In this document: in pieces, positions 26,900 through 35,483 of the stretch
Numbering within the stretch: position 1 is the first letter of the stretch
How the letters are laid out: the number at the start of each line of letters is the position of its first letter
Source of the DNA: Saccharospirillum sp043196875
GTDB lineage: Bacteria > Pseudomonadota > Gammaproteobacteria > Pseudomonadales > Natronospirillaceae
DNA length: 64,000 bases
Direction: 5' to 3'
Assembly (NCBI RefSeq): GCF_043196875.1
Contig: NZ_JBEBMX010000001.1
Span: forward strand, 1,054,001-1,118,000
Position numbers and translations under genes: made by a program
The notes under the pieces: generated by a model
Database searches by the model: none
What the model was told of the DNA's origin: nothing
What the model saw: the letters and a program-made list of their open reading frames with translations, nothing else

Positions 26900-26915
26900 T
26901 GTGACCAAGATCACA
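26900..26915. promoter_or_regulatory. Consensus CRP site
   Basis: TGTGACCAAGATCACA fits TGTGA-N6-TCACA perfectly. It abuts the distal NtrC-type dyad. A possible -10 (TATGCC, 26875-26870) would place the CRP centre about 44 bases before a start on the minus strand, near a class II position, but that promoter is weak. Confidence 0.55.
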
Positions 26916-26963
26916 AAGTGCCTATAACTTTTGGAATAGTTATAACCAAAGGAATAGTCGAGA

Positions 26964-28421
26964 TCAGTCAGACAGGCTGGTTTTGCGCGATTCACCATCG
27001 CGCTGCCGTTTCAGCCGCTTGCTCAGCGCCGGTTGGGAAATGCCCAGAATGCGGGCAGCGATGGACTGATTGTTGTCAGCCCGGTGCATGGCTTCGAGAA
27101 TCAGCAGCTCATCCATTTCACTGAGCGTGGGCAGGCGGGCGTCGAGCGGGAAGTTCACCAGAGCGCCCCCCTGGCTGGCGTCGATATTCGGATCGCGGTC
27201 CTGTTGCCAGGGCAGATCGCTGGGTTTGAGCGGGCCGCTGGATTGGTGCCGGCTGACCGCATCGAACGCCATGGCGCGCAGCTCACGCACGTTGCCGGGG
27301 AAGTCGTAGTTCTGCAGTACGGCCCAGAGTTCCGGGCTGTAATCGGGCACCGACTGACCCAGGTCTTCGGCGGCGAGCTCGGCGAAATAGGTGAACAGCA
27401 GGCGGATGTCTTCGCGCCGGGCACGCAGTGGCGGGATCTGAACCTGGTGGGTGCACAGCCGGTAATAGAGGTCGCGCCGAAACTCGCCAGCTTGCTGACG
27501 TTCTGCCAGATCCTGATGGGTGGCTACTAAAATGCGCGCCTGGGTGCGTTTGGGTCGGTCGGCGCCGATGGGGTAATACTCACCTTCCTGCAACAGGCGC
27601 AGCAGCTTGATCTGCGCTGGCGGCGGCAAGTCACCAATTTCATCCAAAAACAGCGTGCCGCCGGAGGCTTCTTCGACCAGGCCGGCGCGTTCGGTGTCGG
27701 CGCCGGTAAAGGCACCTTTGCGGTGACCAAAGAGGGTGTCGTTGAAGATGTGATCGTCGAGGCCGGCGACATTGACAGTAACCAGTTTCCCCGTTCGCCC
27801 GGATAAACGATGCACGGCGCGCGCGATCAGCTCTTTACCGGTGCCACTTTCACCGCAGATCATCAGCGGCTGGGACGACCGCGCCACCGATTCCAGATAC
27901 TGAAACACCGAGGCCATGGCGCGGCTTTGCGTCAGGATGTCGGAAAACACCTCGGGCGAATCCAGCCGGCGACTGAGCACCCGGTGACGCAACTCTTCGT
28001 TTTCGCGTTTGATTTCCTGCAACTGGATGGCGCGCTTGATACCTTCGAGCAGACGCGTCGATTCGGTGGTCTTCACATAAAAATCGAAGGCGCCCATGCG
28101 CAGGCATTCGACCGCCGTCTCGACCTGGTTCAGACCACTGATGATGACGATAACAACGTTGGGAAAGGCTTCGCTCATTTCGCGCAGCAGTGACTGGCCG
28201 GACTGATGCGGCATGTTCAGATCGAGCAGTACCACGCCGATGGGATAGGTTTCCAGCATGGCCATGGCATCGCGGCTGTCCTGACAGTAATAAAGATGGT
28301 TGATGCCGCCTTTGCGTTCCAGCATCAGCCCCAGGCTGCGGTGATAGGAGGCCTCGTCATCCACCAGCAGGATACCGAATTCCGGGTAGCGGCTATCGGT
28401 CTGATCGGCACTCTTATTCAT
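26964..28421 (-). CDS. Sigma54-dependent response regulator (AauR/DctD-like)
   Basis: A protein of 485 residues in three parts. Receiver (about 15-130): ILLVDDEASYH, phosphorylatable Asp in VVLLDLNMP, Lys in DFYVKTTES. AAA+ domain (about 165-390): Walker A GESGTGKE, the sigma54-contact motif GAFTGA, Walker B GGTLFLDEIGDLP. C-terminal Fis-type helix-turn-helix: NQSIAARILGISQPALSKRLKR. All key residues are present. It overlaps the kinase gene by 8 bases and lies directly upstream of the sigma54-driven aapJQMP operon, so it probably activates amino-acid uptake, as AauR does for aat in Pseudomonas. Confidence 0.9.
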   Translation of the reverse strand: MNKSADQTDSRYPEFGILLVDDEASYHRSLGLMLERKGGINHLYYCQDSRDAMAMLETYPIGVVLLDLNMPHQSGQSLLREMSEAFPNVVIVIISGLNQVETAVECLRMGAFDFYVKTTESTRLLEGIKRAIQLQEIKRENEELRHRVLSRRLDSPEVFSDILTQSRAMASVFQYLESVARSSQPLMICGESGTGKELIARAVHRLSGRTGKLVTVNVAGLDDHIFNDTLFGHRKGAFTGADTERAGLVEEASGGTLFLDEIGDLPPPAQIKLLRLLQEGEYYPIGADRPKRTQARILVATHQDLAERQQAGEFRRDLYYRLCTHQVQIPPLRARREDIRLLFTYFAELAAEDLGQSVPDYSPELWAVLQNYDFPGNVRELRAMAFDAVSRHQSSGPLKPSDLPWQQDRDPNIDASQGGALVNFPLDARLPTLSEMDELLILEAMHRADNNQSIAARILGISQPALSKRLKRQRDGESRKTSLSD

Positions 28422-30099
28422 GAACGGCTGTCTCTTCGTGGTGATTCCAGGGGAAAGTCACTTCAACGCGTGTGCCTTCACCCGGCTGGGAATAAAAGTT
28501 CATTTTGCCCTGATAGGCGGTGACGATACCGGCCGACACCGACAGTCCCAAGCCGGTACCGCCGCTTTCGCGCTTGGTGGTGTAGAACGGATCGGTCAGA
28601 TTCGACAGCGCTTCCGGTTCGATGCCGCAGCCTTCGTCCTCTACCACCAGCACCAGGCGCTGACTGGCGTGGTGGATGCGCGTTTCCACCTTGACCGCCC
28701 GGCTGTCGTCCGGCAAGGCCTGGCAGGCGTTAATGATCAGATTGACCACCACCTGTTCAATGCGCTGAGCGTTGCCGAGCATCGACGGCAGGTAGGGATC
28801 GAGCACCAACGAGAAGTGGCGGGTGTAGCCGCGAATGGTGACATCGAGCAGGCGCGCGGCGGTGGCGACGACCTCATTGAGGTTGATCGGCACGGCGGTG
28901 TCTTTGGCTTCCTGGCGGGCGAAATCGCGCAGGTCGTTGACGATACGGCGGATGCGCTGGGCGCCTTCGTTCATCTCGCTGATCACGTAAGGGATTTCGC
29001 TGCGGATGCGTTGGTAGTCGAGCCCGGCGATGTCGAAACGGCCGCTGTCGTAGAGGCGGTCCAGCAACGGCAGCGCGTCATCCCAGGCGTCGCTGAGCAT
29101 CGGCAGGTTGAGCAAAATCAGTCCTGACGGATTATTGATTTCATGCGCCACGCCCGACACCAGGGTACCGAGCGAACTCATCTTGTCGGCCTGAATCAAT
29201 TGCTGCTGTTGTTTGCGCACTTCTTCAGTCTGGCGTTCGACCCGGCGCTGCAGCGTGCGGTTCCAGATCACCACCAGACCCAGACCGAACAGCAACACCG
29301 CTGAAGTCGCACCGGTGGCGATGCCCACCAGGCGCCAGTCGCGGCTTTGTGGATTTTCCAATGAGCCCAGCCACTTGTCGTAAATGGCCTGTTGCTGGCC
29401 GGTGTTTTTGAGAATCGCCAGGCCTTCGGAGAACAGCGCCAGGATGTCTTCATTGCCCTTTTTCACCGCATAGCCATAGGGCTGTGCCTGCACCGGTCGC
29501 CACACCGATTCGACATTCGACAGACCGTATTCGCGACTGTAATAGAGGCTCGGCAAGGTGGCGCCGAGGGCGTAATCGAAACGCCCGGCGGCGATCTGAC
29601 GCAGCGCATCGTAGTGGGTGCGGACCGGCACAATGCGCACGCCTAAATCCCGCTCGCGCAAGTAGTCGTGCATAATGTCTTCGCGCTGCACCACAACGGT
29701 TTTGCCGCGAATATCGACCAGGCTGTTCGGTTCAGGATCGTCACTGCGCGCGAAGAAGGAAAAATTCACGATCACCGAGGGCGGGCTGAAGCTATAATCC
29801 TTGGCCCGTTCGGGTGACGCTATCATGCCCTGCAGCACATCCATCTCGCCGTTATCCAGCGCCGAGCGCATCGACGACCAGCTGCTCAGAGTGATCTCGA
29901 TATCCAGTCCCATCACCTCGGCAATGGCGCGCGTCATGTCGACGTTGTAGCCGGTCACCTTGCCGTCGTCATCGACAAACTCATAAGGCGGAAAGGAATC
30001 GTCGCCACCGACATGAATGACGTCCGCCTGCGCCACCAGCGGTAGCAACAAAATGGTGACAGTCAGGGCAACACAAAGGTCGGTCAGGCGGCGGGACAA
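28414..30099 (-). CDS. Sensor histidine kinase with periplasmic SBP_bac_3 sensor domain
   Basis: A protein of 561 residues read from TTG at 30099 (GAGGAA 8 bases before); no good ATG fits. A signal/anchor segment (LCVALTVTILLLPLVAQAD) is followed by a full family 3 amino-acid-binding domain (about 27-255: FPPYEFVDDDGKVTGYNVDMTRAIAEVMGLDIEITLSSW), a membrane segment (about 265-285), a coiled coil, the HisKA site SLGTLVSGVAHEINNPSG and an HATPase (VVNLIINACQAL, DEGCGIEP, GGTGLGLSVSAGIV). It likely senses amino acids directly and phosphorylates the overlapping response regulator. Confidence 0.88.
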   Translation of the reverse strand: MSRRLTDLCVALTVTILLLPLVAQADVIHVGGDDSFPPYEFVDDDGKVTGYNVDMTRAIAEVMGLDIEITLSSWSSMRSALDNGEMDVLQGMIASPERAKDYSFSPPSVIVNFSFFARSDDPEPNSLVDIRGKTVVVQREDIMHDYLRERDLGVRIVPVRTHYDALRQIAAGRFDYALGATLPSLYYSREYGLSNVESVWRPVQAQPYGYAVKKGNEDILALFSEGLAILKNTGQQQAIYDKWLGSLENPQSRDWRLVGIATGATSAVLLFGLGLVVIWNRTLQRRVERQTEEVRKQQQQLIQADKMSSLGTLVSGVAHEINNPSGLILLNLPMLSDAWDDALPLLDRLYDSGRFDIAGLDYQRIRSEIPYVISEMNEGAQRIRRIVNDLRDFARQEAKDTAVPINLNEVVATAARLLDVTIRGYTRHFSLVLDPYLPSMLGNAQRIEQVVVNLIINACQALPDDSRAVKVETRIHHASQRLVLVVEDEGCGIEPEALSNLTDPFYTTKRESGGTGLGLSVSAGIVTAYQGKMNFYSQPGEGTRVEVTFPWNHHEETAVHE

Positions 30100-30149
30100 A
30101 AAAAGTTCCTCGGCGACGGCATTGGGCGCACGGTGGCGCAGTGGCCGAG

Positions 30150-30178
30150 AATATAGCGACTCCTGGCGATCAGGGCAA
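30150..30178 (-). promoter_or_regulatory. Sigma70-type promoter of the kinase-regulator operon
   Basis: On the minus strand TTGCCC (30178-30173), a 17-base spacer and TATATT (30155-30150), about 45 bases before the TTG start. Confidence 0.5.
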
Positions 30179-30241
30179 AAGCCCTTGCGGACAGAGAGCG
30201 AGTTGAGATACTGGCGGTTTCCAAGGTTCTGGAGAGTTGCT

Positions 30242-31120
30242 GTGTCCCTTGCCGCCCGCCGCCTGAATGCATCCGACGAATCCCAACTGCGAGAGTTTTT
30301 GCTGAGCCACCGCGATGTCAGCCTGTTCCTGTTGAACAACCTTGAACACAGCGGCGTGGTCGCCGGTGATGTGCCCTATCAGGGGCAGTATTGGGGCGCC
30401 TTCGAAAACGGTCAGTTGGTTGGCGTGGTGGCGCACTACTGGCAAGGCATGTTGTTACCCTCGGCGCCCAGAGGGCTTGAGCAACTAGCACCCCTGGTGG
30501 TTGAACAGGCCGACCGGCCAGTGCAGGGGATTATCGGCGAACGGGCGCAAGTCGACTGGTTGGGGGATTTCTTTCAGGTGCAGCACTGGCGCATGGATAA
30601 CCCCGAACCGCTCTACAGCCTCGATCTGGATCAACTGCAAATTCCTGAAGCCTTGTTGAGCGGTGAACTGAACATCCGTCTGGCGACGCCGGCCGATGAA
30701 GATCTGTTGGTGGAATGGCGCATTGTCTATGCCGGGGAAACCATGGCCGAACCGGATAATGCCGAAACCCGACGCCGTGCCCGTGCGCTGATGCAGCAGG
30801 AAATTCCCAGCGGCAATCTCTTTGTGTTGTGTCGCGGTGACCAGCCGGTCGCCATGTCCGGTTTTAATGCGCAGGCAGCGCAGACGGTGCAGATCGGCGG
30901 CGTCTTCACACCAGAACAACAGCGTGGCCATGGTTACGGCCGGGCGGTGGTGGCGGGATCGTTGTTGCTGGCGCGTGATCAGGGCGTGCAGCGCTCGGTG
31001 CTGTTTACCGGCCACGACAACTTTGCTGCCCAACGCGCTTATGAATCACTGGGCTATCAGCGCAGCGGCGAGTTCGGCATGAAGCTGCTCGACGAACCGT
31101 TGTTCGCCGATCGACTCTAA
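30242..31120 (+). CDS. GNAT family N-acetyltransferase
   Basis: A protein of 292 residues starting at GTG 30242 with GGAGAG upstream. The N-terminal half (LNASDESQLREFLLSHRDVSLFLLNNLEHSG) is a degenerate GNAT-like lobe; the C-terminal half has the acetyl-CoA loop EQQRGHGYGRAVV and ending NFAAQRAYESLGYQRSGEFGMKLL. Such tandem forms act on small molecules or amino-acyl substrates, none identifiable here. Divergent from the kinase gene by 142 bases. Confidence 0.8.
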   Translation: MSLAARRLNASDESQLREFLLSHRDVSLFLLNNLEHSGVVAGDVPYQGQYWGAFENGQLVGVVAHYWQGMLLPSAPRGLEQLAPLVVEQADRPVQGIIGERAQVDWLGDFFQVQHWRMDNPEPLYSLDLDQLQIPEALLSGELNIRLATPADEDLLVEWRIVYAGETMAEPDNAETRRRARALMQQEIPSGNLFVLCRGDQPVAMSGFNAQAAQTVQIGGVFTPEQQRGHGYGRAVVAGSLLLARDQGVQRSVLFTGHDNFAAQRAYESLGYQRSGEFGMKLLDEPLFADRL

Positions 31121-31157
31121 AGCGTCCTTTCTAAATTATTAAGTACCTAACTTTTAA

Positions 31158-32165
31158 TTAAGTACCAAATTCGGGCCCCAGTTCTTCGTGGAAACGTTCC
31201 ACCTGGCTGGCCACGTCTTCGGACATGCCGCGATAGCGTGCGATGTGAAACAGCGCATCGCCTTCGTAAACCAGCGCCAGCTGCGTCAGCCCGACCAGAA
31301 TGCCGGCGCGCGAGGAGCGCACTTCGGTCGCTTCCATGGTGTTCGGGCCGATGATGCGCGCTAGTAACTGATCTTTCTTCACATAGGTGCCGGGTTTGAC
31401 CAGACACTGAAACACGCCCGAATCGGCGGCGCGTTCCCAGTAAGAGGTGTCGGCTACCGTTTGATCAGTACGTACTTTCAGTACGCCGCTGAGCATGCCC
31501 AGATGCATCATCACGTTGGTGATACCGCGGGTGCCGGCGCGGATGCTGATTTCATCCAGACGCAGTGCTTCGCCCGCTTCATAGACCAGCACCGGAATAT
31601 TGTTGTTACCAGCTGACTGCCGCAGTGAGCCTTCGCGCAATTCGCTGTTGAGAATCAGCGGCACACCAAAGGCACGCGCCATGGCTTCAACGTCGGGATT
31701 ATTCAACTCGGCACGCACCTGCGGCACGTTGAAACGGTGCAGCGCCGCGGTGTGCAGGTCGATGCCGTAATCCGATTGCAGCACCACTTCCTGCATCAGC
31801 ACTTCGGCAACGCGCGAAGCCAGCGTGCCGGACGCTGAACCAGGAAAAACGCGGTTCAGGTCGCGCCGGTCAGGCAGATAGCGCGAGCCCATACCGAAGC
31901 CGTGTACGTTGACCACCGGCACCACGATGACGGTACCTTTCAGGCCGCGCAGTTTGCGCGAGCGCATAAAACGACGAATCACTTCCAGACCGTTCAGTTC
32001 ATCGCCGTGCAGCGCTGCGGTGACAAAGAGGGTCGGCCCCGGTTTGCGACCACGGCGCACAAAGGTGTGCATGGTGGCGTCGGAGTTACCCGGTGCGCCG
32101 GGCAACGCCAGCGGCAGATTGTGCCAGCGACCGGGTGCCAGTTTGGCAGGTTCGATTTGCGGCAT
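31158..32165 (-). CDS. Succinylglutamate desuccinylase/aspartoacylase-family zinc hydrolase
   Basis: A protein of 335 residues of the M14 AstE/AspA family. Zinc ligands are visible in AALHGDELNG (His and Glu) and IDLHTAALHR (His); the C-terminal part ends in a barrel-like appendage (VAKPGTYVKKDQLLARIIG). It starts 21 bases after rimK, and this enzyme type often accompanies RimK. It may cleave acyl or glutamyl amide bonds made or modified by its partner. Substrate unknown. Confidence 0.83.
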   Translation of the reverse strand: MPQIEPAKLAPGRWHNLPLALPGAPGNSDATMHTFVRRGRKPGPTLFVTAALHGDELNGLEVIRRFMRSRKLRGLKGTVIVVPVVNVHGFGMGSRYLPDRRDLNRVFPGSASGTLASRVAEVLMQEVVLQSDYGIDLHTAALHRFNVPQVRAELNNPDVEAMARAFGVPLILNSELREGSLRQSAGNNNIPVLVYEAGEALRLDEISIRAGTRGITNVMMHLGMLSGVLKVRTDQTVADTSYWERAADSGVFQCLVKPGTYVKKDQLLARIIGPNTMEATEVRSSRAGILVGLTQLALVYEGDALFHIARYRGMSEDVASQVERFHEELGPEFGT

Positions 32166-32186
32166 GAGGATGGCTTCCTTGTGCGG

Positions 32187-33086
32187 TTAACCTTCGACGC
32201 GTTTGGGTTTTTCGACCAGCGTCTTTTCCAGATGAGTAACGATCAGGCCGGCGATGTCTTTACCGGTGGACATTTCGATGCCCTCCAACCCGGGCGAGGA
32301 ATTCACCTCCATCACCACCGGGCCGTGGTTGGAGCGCAGAATATCGACACCGGCGACTTCCAGCCCCATCACCCTGGCGGCACGCACCGCCGTTTTGCGT
32401 TCCTCGGGGGTGATTTTAACCACTTCGGCGCTGCCGCCACGATGCAGGTTGGAGCGAAATTCGCCGGGCGCGGCCTGACGTTTGATCGCCGCCACCACCT
32501 TGTCGCCAATGACGAAACAACGGATGTCGGCGCCGCCGGCTTCCTTGATGTATTCCTGCACCAGGATGTTGGTGTCCAGACCCAGAAACGCCTCGATCAC
32601 GCTTTCCGCTGCCTTGCGTGTTTCACACAAGACCACACCGATGCCCTGAGTGCCTTCGAGCAGTTTCACCACCAGGGGCGCGCCGCCGACCATCTGAATC
32701 AGGTCGGGAATTTCGTCCGGGCTGTGCGCAAAACCGGTGATCGGCAAGCCGATGCCCTTGCGCGCCAGCATCTGCATGGAACGCAATTTATCGCGCGAGC
32801 GGGAAATGGCGAGTGACGGATTCAGCGTCGTGGTGCCCATCATCTCGAATTGCCGAACCACGGCAGTGCCATAAAAGGTAATAGACGAGCCGATGCGCGG
32901 AATGATGGCGTCAACATTCTCCAGAGCTTCGCCCTTGTAATGAATGGTCGGGCGATGAGAGGCGATGCTCATGTAGCAACGCAGGGTGTCGATGACCAGC
33001 ACTTCGTGACCGCGTGACTGGGCGGTCGAGACCAGCCGCTGGGTCGAATAGTTAGTCGGCTCGCGGGTCAGTACAGCCAGTTTCAT
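32187..33086 (-). CDS. rimK: RimK-family ATP-grasp ligase (ribosomal protein S6 modification)
   Basis: A protein of 299 residues, as in E. coli RimK (300). The ATP-grasp core is clear: APLVVKLLEGTQGIGVVL, NILVQEYIKEAGGADIRCFVIGDKVVAAIKR, and the metal site in VDILRSNHGPVVMEVNSSPGLEGIE. RimK adds glutamates to the C-terminus of ribosomal protein S6 and can make poly-glutamate. GGGAG precedes the ATG. Forms a two-gene unit with the downstream AstE-like hydrolase. Confidence 0.92.
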   Translation of the reverse strand: MKLAVLTREPTNYSTQRLVSTAQSRGHEVLVIDTLRCYMSIASHRPTIHYKGEALENVDAIIPRIGSSITFYGTAVVRQFEMMGTTTLNPSLAISRSRDKLRSMQMLARKGIGLPITGFAHSPDEIPDLIQMVGGAPLVVKLLEGTQGIGVVLCETRKAAESVIEAFLGLDTNILVQEYIKEAGGADIRCFVIGDKVVAAIKRQAAPGEFRSNLHRGGSAEVVKITPEERKTAVRAARVMGLEVAGVDILRSNHGPVVMEVNSSPGLEGIEMSTGKDIAGLIVTHLEKTLVEKPKRVEG

Positions 33087-33300
33087 TGCGAACTCCCATG
33101 GCAGAAGAATGGCGGCGGCGCAGCATACGGCGAATGATCAACCTGATCCACTATCTTCAAGCAATTGACGCCGACATGCCAAGCCTAGCCCTTACGGGCT
33201 TTTTACGCGTCTTTCTGCCTAATGGCACATTCGCAGCGCGTGCGAATAACGTACAAAGGTACCGCTTATATTGAATGGCATCGACCGAGGGCTAGATGGC

Positions 33301-34017
33301 ATGAGCAATAACAACTTTCCGGCAACCAGCCGGCGTCTTTTTTTGGGTTTGGCCGGCGGCATGATGACCGGCGCTTTGATCAGCGCATCCGGTTTTGTGC
33401 GTGCCGAAAATGAAGATGAGCCGGCCGATATCCAATGTCGATTAACACCGCGTGAAACCGAAGGCCCTTTTCCGCTGCGTGAGATTCTCAATCGCCCGGA
33501 ACTGGTCCGTCGTGATCTGACCGAAGGTCAGCCGGGTGTGCCCCTGGCGCTGCAATTAAAAGTGGTCGATGTGAACAACGCTTGCCGGCCAATCGAAGGC
33601 GCCGGTGTTTATGTCTGGCATTGCGACCGGGACGGCCATTACTCCGGCTATGGCGACAGCCGTGGTGAGACCTTCTGTCGCGGTCTGCAGTTTGCCGATG
33701 GTCAGGGCGTGGCGCGTTTCAATACGCTCTATCCGGGTTGGTATCGTGGCCGCGTCAGCCACATTCATTTCCAGGTGTATCTGGAAGATCCGGCGGGCAG
33801 TCGCGCTACCGTGACTTCCCAATTGGCGTTTCCCGATACCGTCACTCAGGCGGTCTATAACAGTCGCGGCTATGCCGACCGTGGGCAGAATGCGTCGGTC
33901 AGCAGCGTCGCCACCGATCCGATTTTTGCCGATGGCAGCCAATTGCAGGTGGCGGCCATCAGCGGCAATCCGGTGGCCGGTTATGTGGCTCGGCTGGTGG
34001 TTGGTATCGCCGCCTGA
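33301..34017 (+). CDS. Intradiol ring-cleavage dioxygenase-like protein, Tat-exported
   Basis: A protein of 238 residues from ATG 33301 (an ATG 30 bases earlier is also in frame). The N-terminus has a twin-arginine signal, SRRLFLGLAGGMMTGALISASG. The intradiol dioxygenase core follows: CRLTPRETEGPFPL, GAGVYVWHCDRDGHYSGYG, and WYRGRVSHIHFQV carrying the Tyr and two His that bind Fe3+. Cytoplasmic homologues open catechol or protocatechuate rings; exported versions like this have no defined substrate. No aromatic-catabolism genes adjoin it. Confidence 0.82.
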   Translation: MSNNNFPATSRRLFLGLAGGMMTGALISASGFVRAENEDEPADIQCRLTPRETEGPFPLREILNRPELVRRDLTEGQPGVPLALQLKVVDVNNACRPIEGAGVYVWHCDRDGHYSGYGDSRGETFCRGLQFADGQGVARFNTLYPGWYRGRVSHIHFQVYLEDPAGSRATVTSQLAFPDTVTQAVYNSRGYADRGQNASVSSVATDPIFADGSQLQVAAISGNPVAGYVARLVVGIAA

Positions 34018-34124
34018 GAGCGCACAAAATGTCATTCACCTCGTGCTATAGTTAGAGTTGATCTGAGCTGTACCGGGTCGGCGTTTGCCGGCCGCCCATC
34101 GTTTTTCCCGGGAACTGCCCAAGC

Positions 34125-35483
34125 ATGTCGAGCCGCGAAGAAACCCTGCACGATCACGTCGAATTCTGGCTGGAAGAGCTGGCGGCCGATCGCCCTCCCC
34201 GTTCTGACTGGTTTGATGGCCTGTCCGAAACCGATATCGCTTTTACGCTGGAATCCTTGCCGTTCGAAGCGCGTCTGTCCGTCTGGCAGGCGGTGCCGCC
34301 GGCGGTGCGTGGTGCGGTGTTGGTGGAATTGCACGATGAACATCGCCGTTCACTGCTCAAAGCGGCACCGCCGGATTCACTGCTGCAATGGCTCGGTCGC
34401 ACCGACCCGGAAGACCTGCTCGAATTGATGGATGACCTGCCGGTGCAATTGGGCCGGCGGGTGTTGCGCCGACTCGATCAGGAAGAACGTGAACAGCTGC
34501 AGGCGGCCCTGGGTTACGACGATGATCAGATTGGTCGCTGGCTCAGCTTCAAGGTTATTACCGTTCTGGCGGACACGCCCGGTCGTCTGTTTCGCAAGGC
34601 GCTGCGCGAAACCGGTATTCCGGAGATGACCGATGTGATTGTGCTGGTCGACGACAACGGCCGTTTCCAGGGTTGTCTGTCACTCGATACCGCCATGCAG
34701 GTGCCGACTCAGCAACCGCTCAGCCAGTTTATCGATCCGGAAATTAATCCGCTGAATCCGGCCTTGTCGCTGCACGAAGGGGCTCAGGCAATTCGCGTAT
34801 CGGGTTGGTCGATGCTGCCGGTGGTCGATGAAAACGGCACGGTGCTGGGACGCTTTACCGCCAGCGATGCGCTCGATGTGATCACCGAAGAACAGGAACG
34901 GCAGATTTCCCAGCTCACTGGTGGTGGTCTGGAAGAGGAAGATTTATTTTCGCCGGTGCGTCTGGCGGTGCCCAAGCGCTCGGTCTGGCTGGGCATTAAT
35001 TTATTGACCGCTTTGCTCGCCGCCTGGGTGATCGGTCGTTTTGAAGTGGCCTTGTCGCAATGGGTGGCGTTGGCGGTGTTGATGCCGGTGGTCGCCAGCA
35101 TGGGCGGTATTGCCGGCAGTCAGACGCTCAGTCTGGCGATTCGTGGTCTGGCCACTGGCCAGCTCGGTTCAGCCAACGTGCGCTCGCTGTTGCGCAAGGA
35201 ATTGCTGGTGGGCGCGATTAATGCGGTGTTGTGGGCCATTGTTATCGGTATTGTCGCCAGCCTCTGGTACGACAGCCTGGTACTGATGGGCGTGATCGCC
35301 TTTGCCATTCTGGTCAATCTGGTGGCGGCGTCGCTGGCCGGCGTAGCGGTGCCTTGGGTGTTGTCGCGCATGAAGATCGATCCGGCGCTGGCCGGTTCAG
35401 TGGTGTTGACCACGGTCACCGATGTGGTCGGCTTCTTTGCCTTTCTCGGTACTGCATCGTTGGTGCTGGCCTTTATTGGTTGA
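34125..35483 (+). CDS. mgtE: MgtE-family magnesium transporter
   Basis: A protein of 452 residues: an N-terminal helical MgtE_N domain (about 30-130), a CBS pair (about 135-260) and five membrane segments (about 285-452). The pore region shows VLMPVVASMGGIAGSQTLSLAIRGL, where the usual Asn of GGNAG is Ile, and VVLTTVTDVVGFFAFLG with the conserved pore Asp. It imports Mg2+ with cytosolic Mg2+ sensing by the N and CBS domains. It converges on the GGDEF-EAL gene, overlapping by 11 bases. Confidence 0.88.
   Translation: MSSREETLHDHVEFWLEELAADRPPRSDWFDGLSETDIAFTLESLPFEARLSVWQAVPPAVRGAVLVELHDEHRRSLLKAAPPDSLLQWLGRTDPEDLLELMDDLPVQLGRRVLRRLDQEEREQLQAALGYDDDQIGRWLSFKVITVLADTPGRLFRKALRETGIPEMTDVIVLVDDNGRFQGCLSLDTAMQVPTQQPLSQFIDPEINPLNPALSLHEGAQAIRVSGWSMLPVVDENGTVLGRFTASDALDVITEEQERQISQLTGGGLEEEDLFSPVRLAVPKRSVWLGINLLTALLAAWVIGRFEVALSQWVALAVLMPVVASMGGIAGSQTLSLAIRGLATGQLGSANVRSLLRKELLVGAINAVLWAIVIGIVASLWYDSLVLMGVIAFAILVNLVAASLAGVAVPWVLSRMKIDPALAGSVVLTTVTDVVGFFAFLGTASLVLAFIG

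Larger units (their letters stand above)
26330..26963. other. 634-base regulatory region upstream of aapJ (no gene)
   Basis: The only gap in the window longer than 300 bases. Neither strand has a convincing gene. It holds a long untranslated aapJ leader with an A-rich motif (26354-26361), an imperfect hairpin (26454-26475), a sigma54 promoter (26630-26646), a 20-base perfect palindrome (26645-26664), two NtrC-type dyads, a widely spaced repeat GGTGCA-N19-TGCACC (26745-26775), a consensus CRP site and a small AT-rich inverted repeat (26923-26944), all before the response-regulator gene ends at 26964. Confidence 0.8.

Noticed and set aside
26807..27124. Possible small gene on the plus strand upstream of aapJ
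   Set aside because: Runs from the regulatory region into the antisense of the response regulator, with no ribosome site or recognisable sequence.
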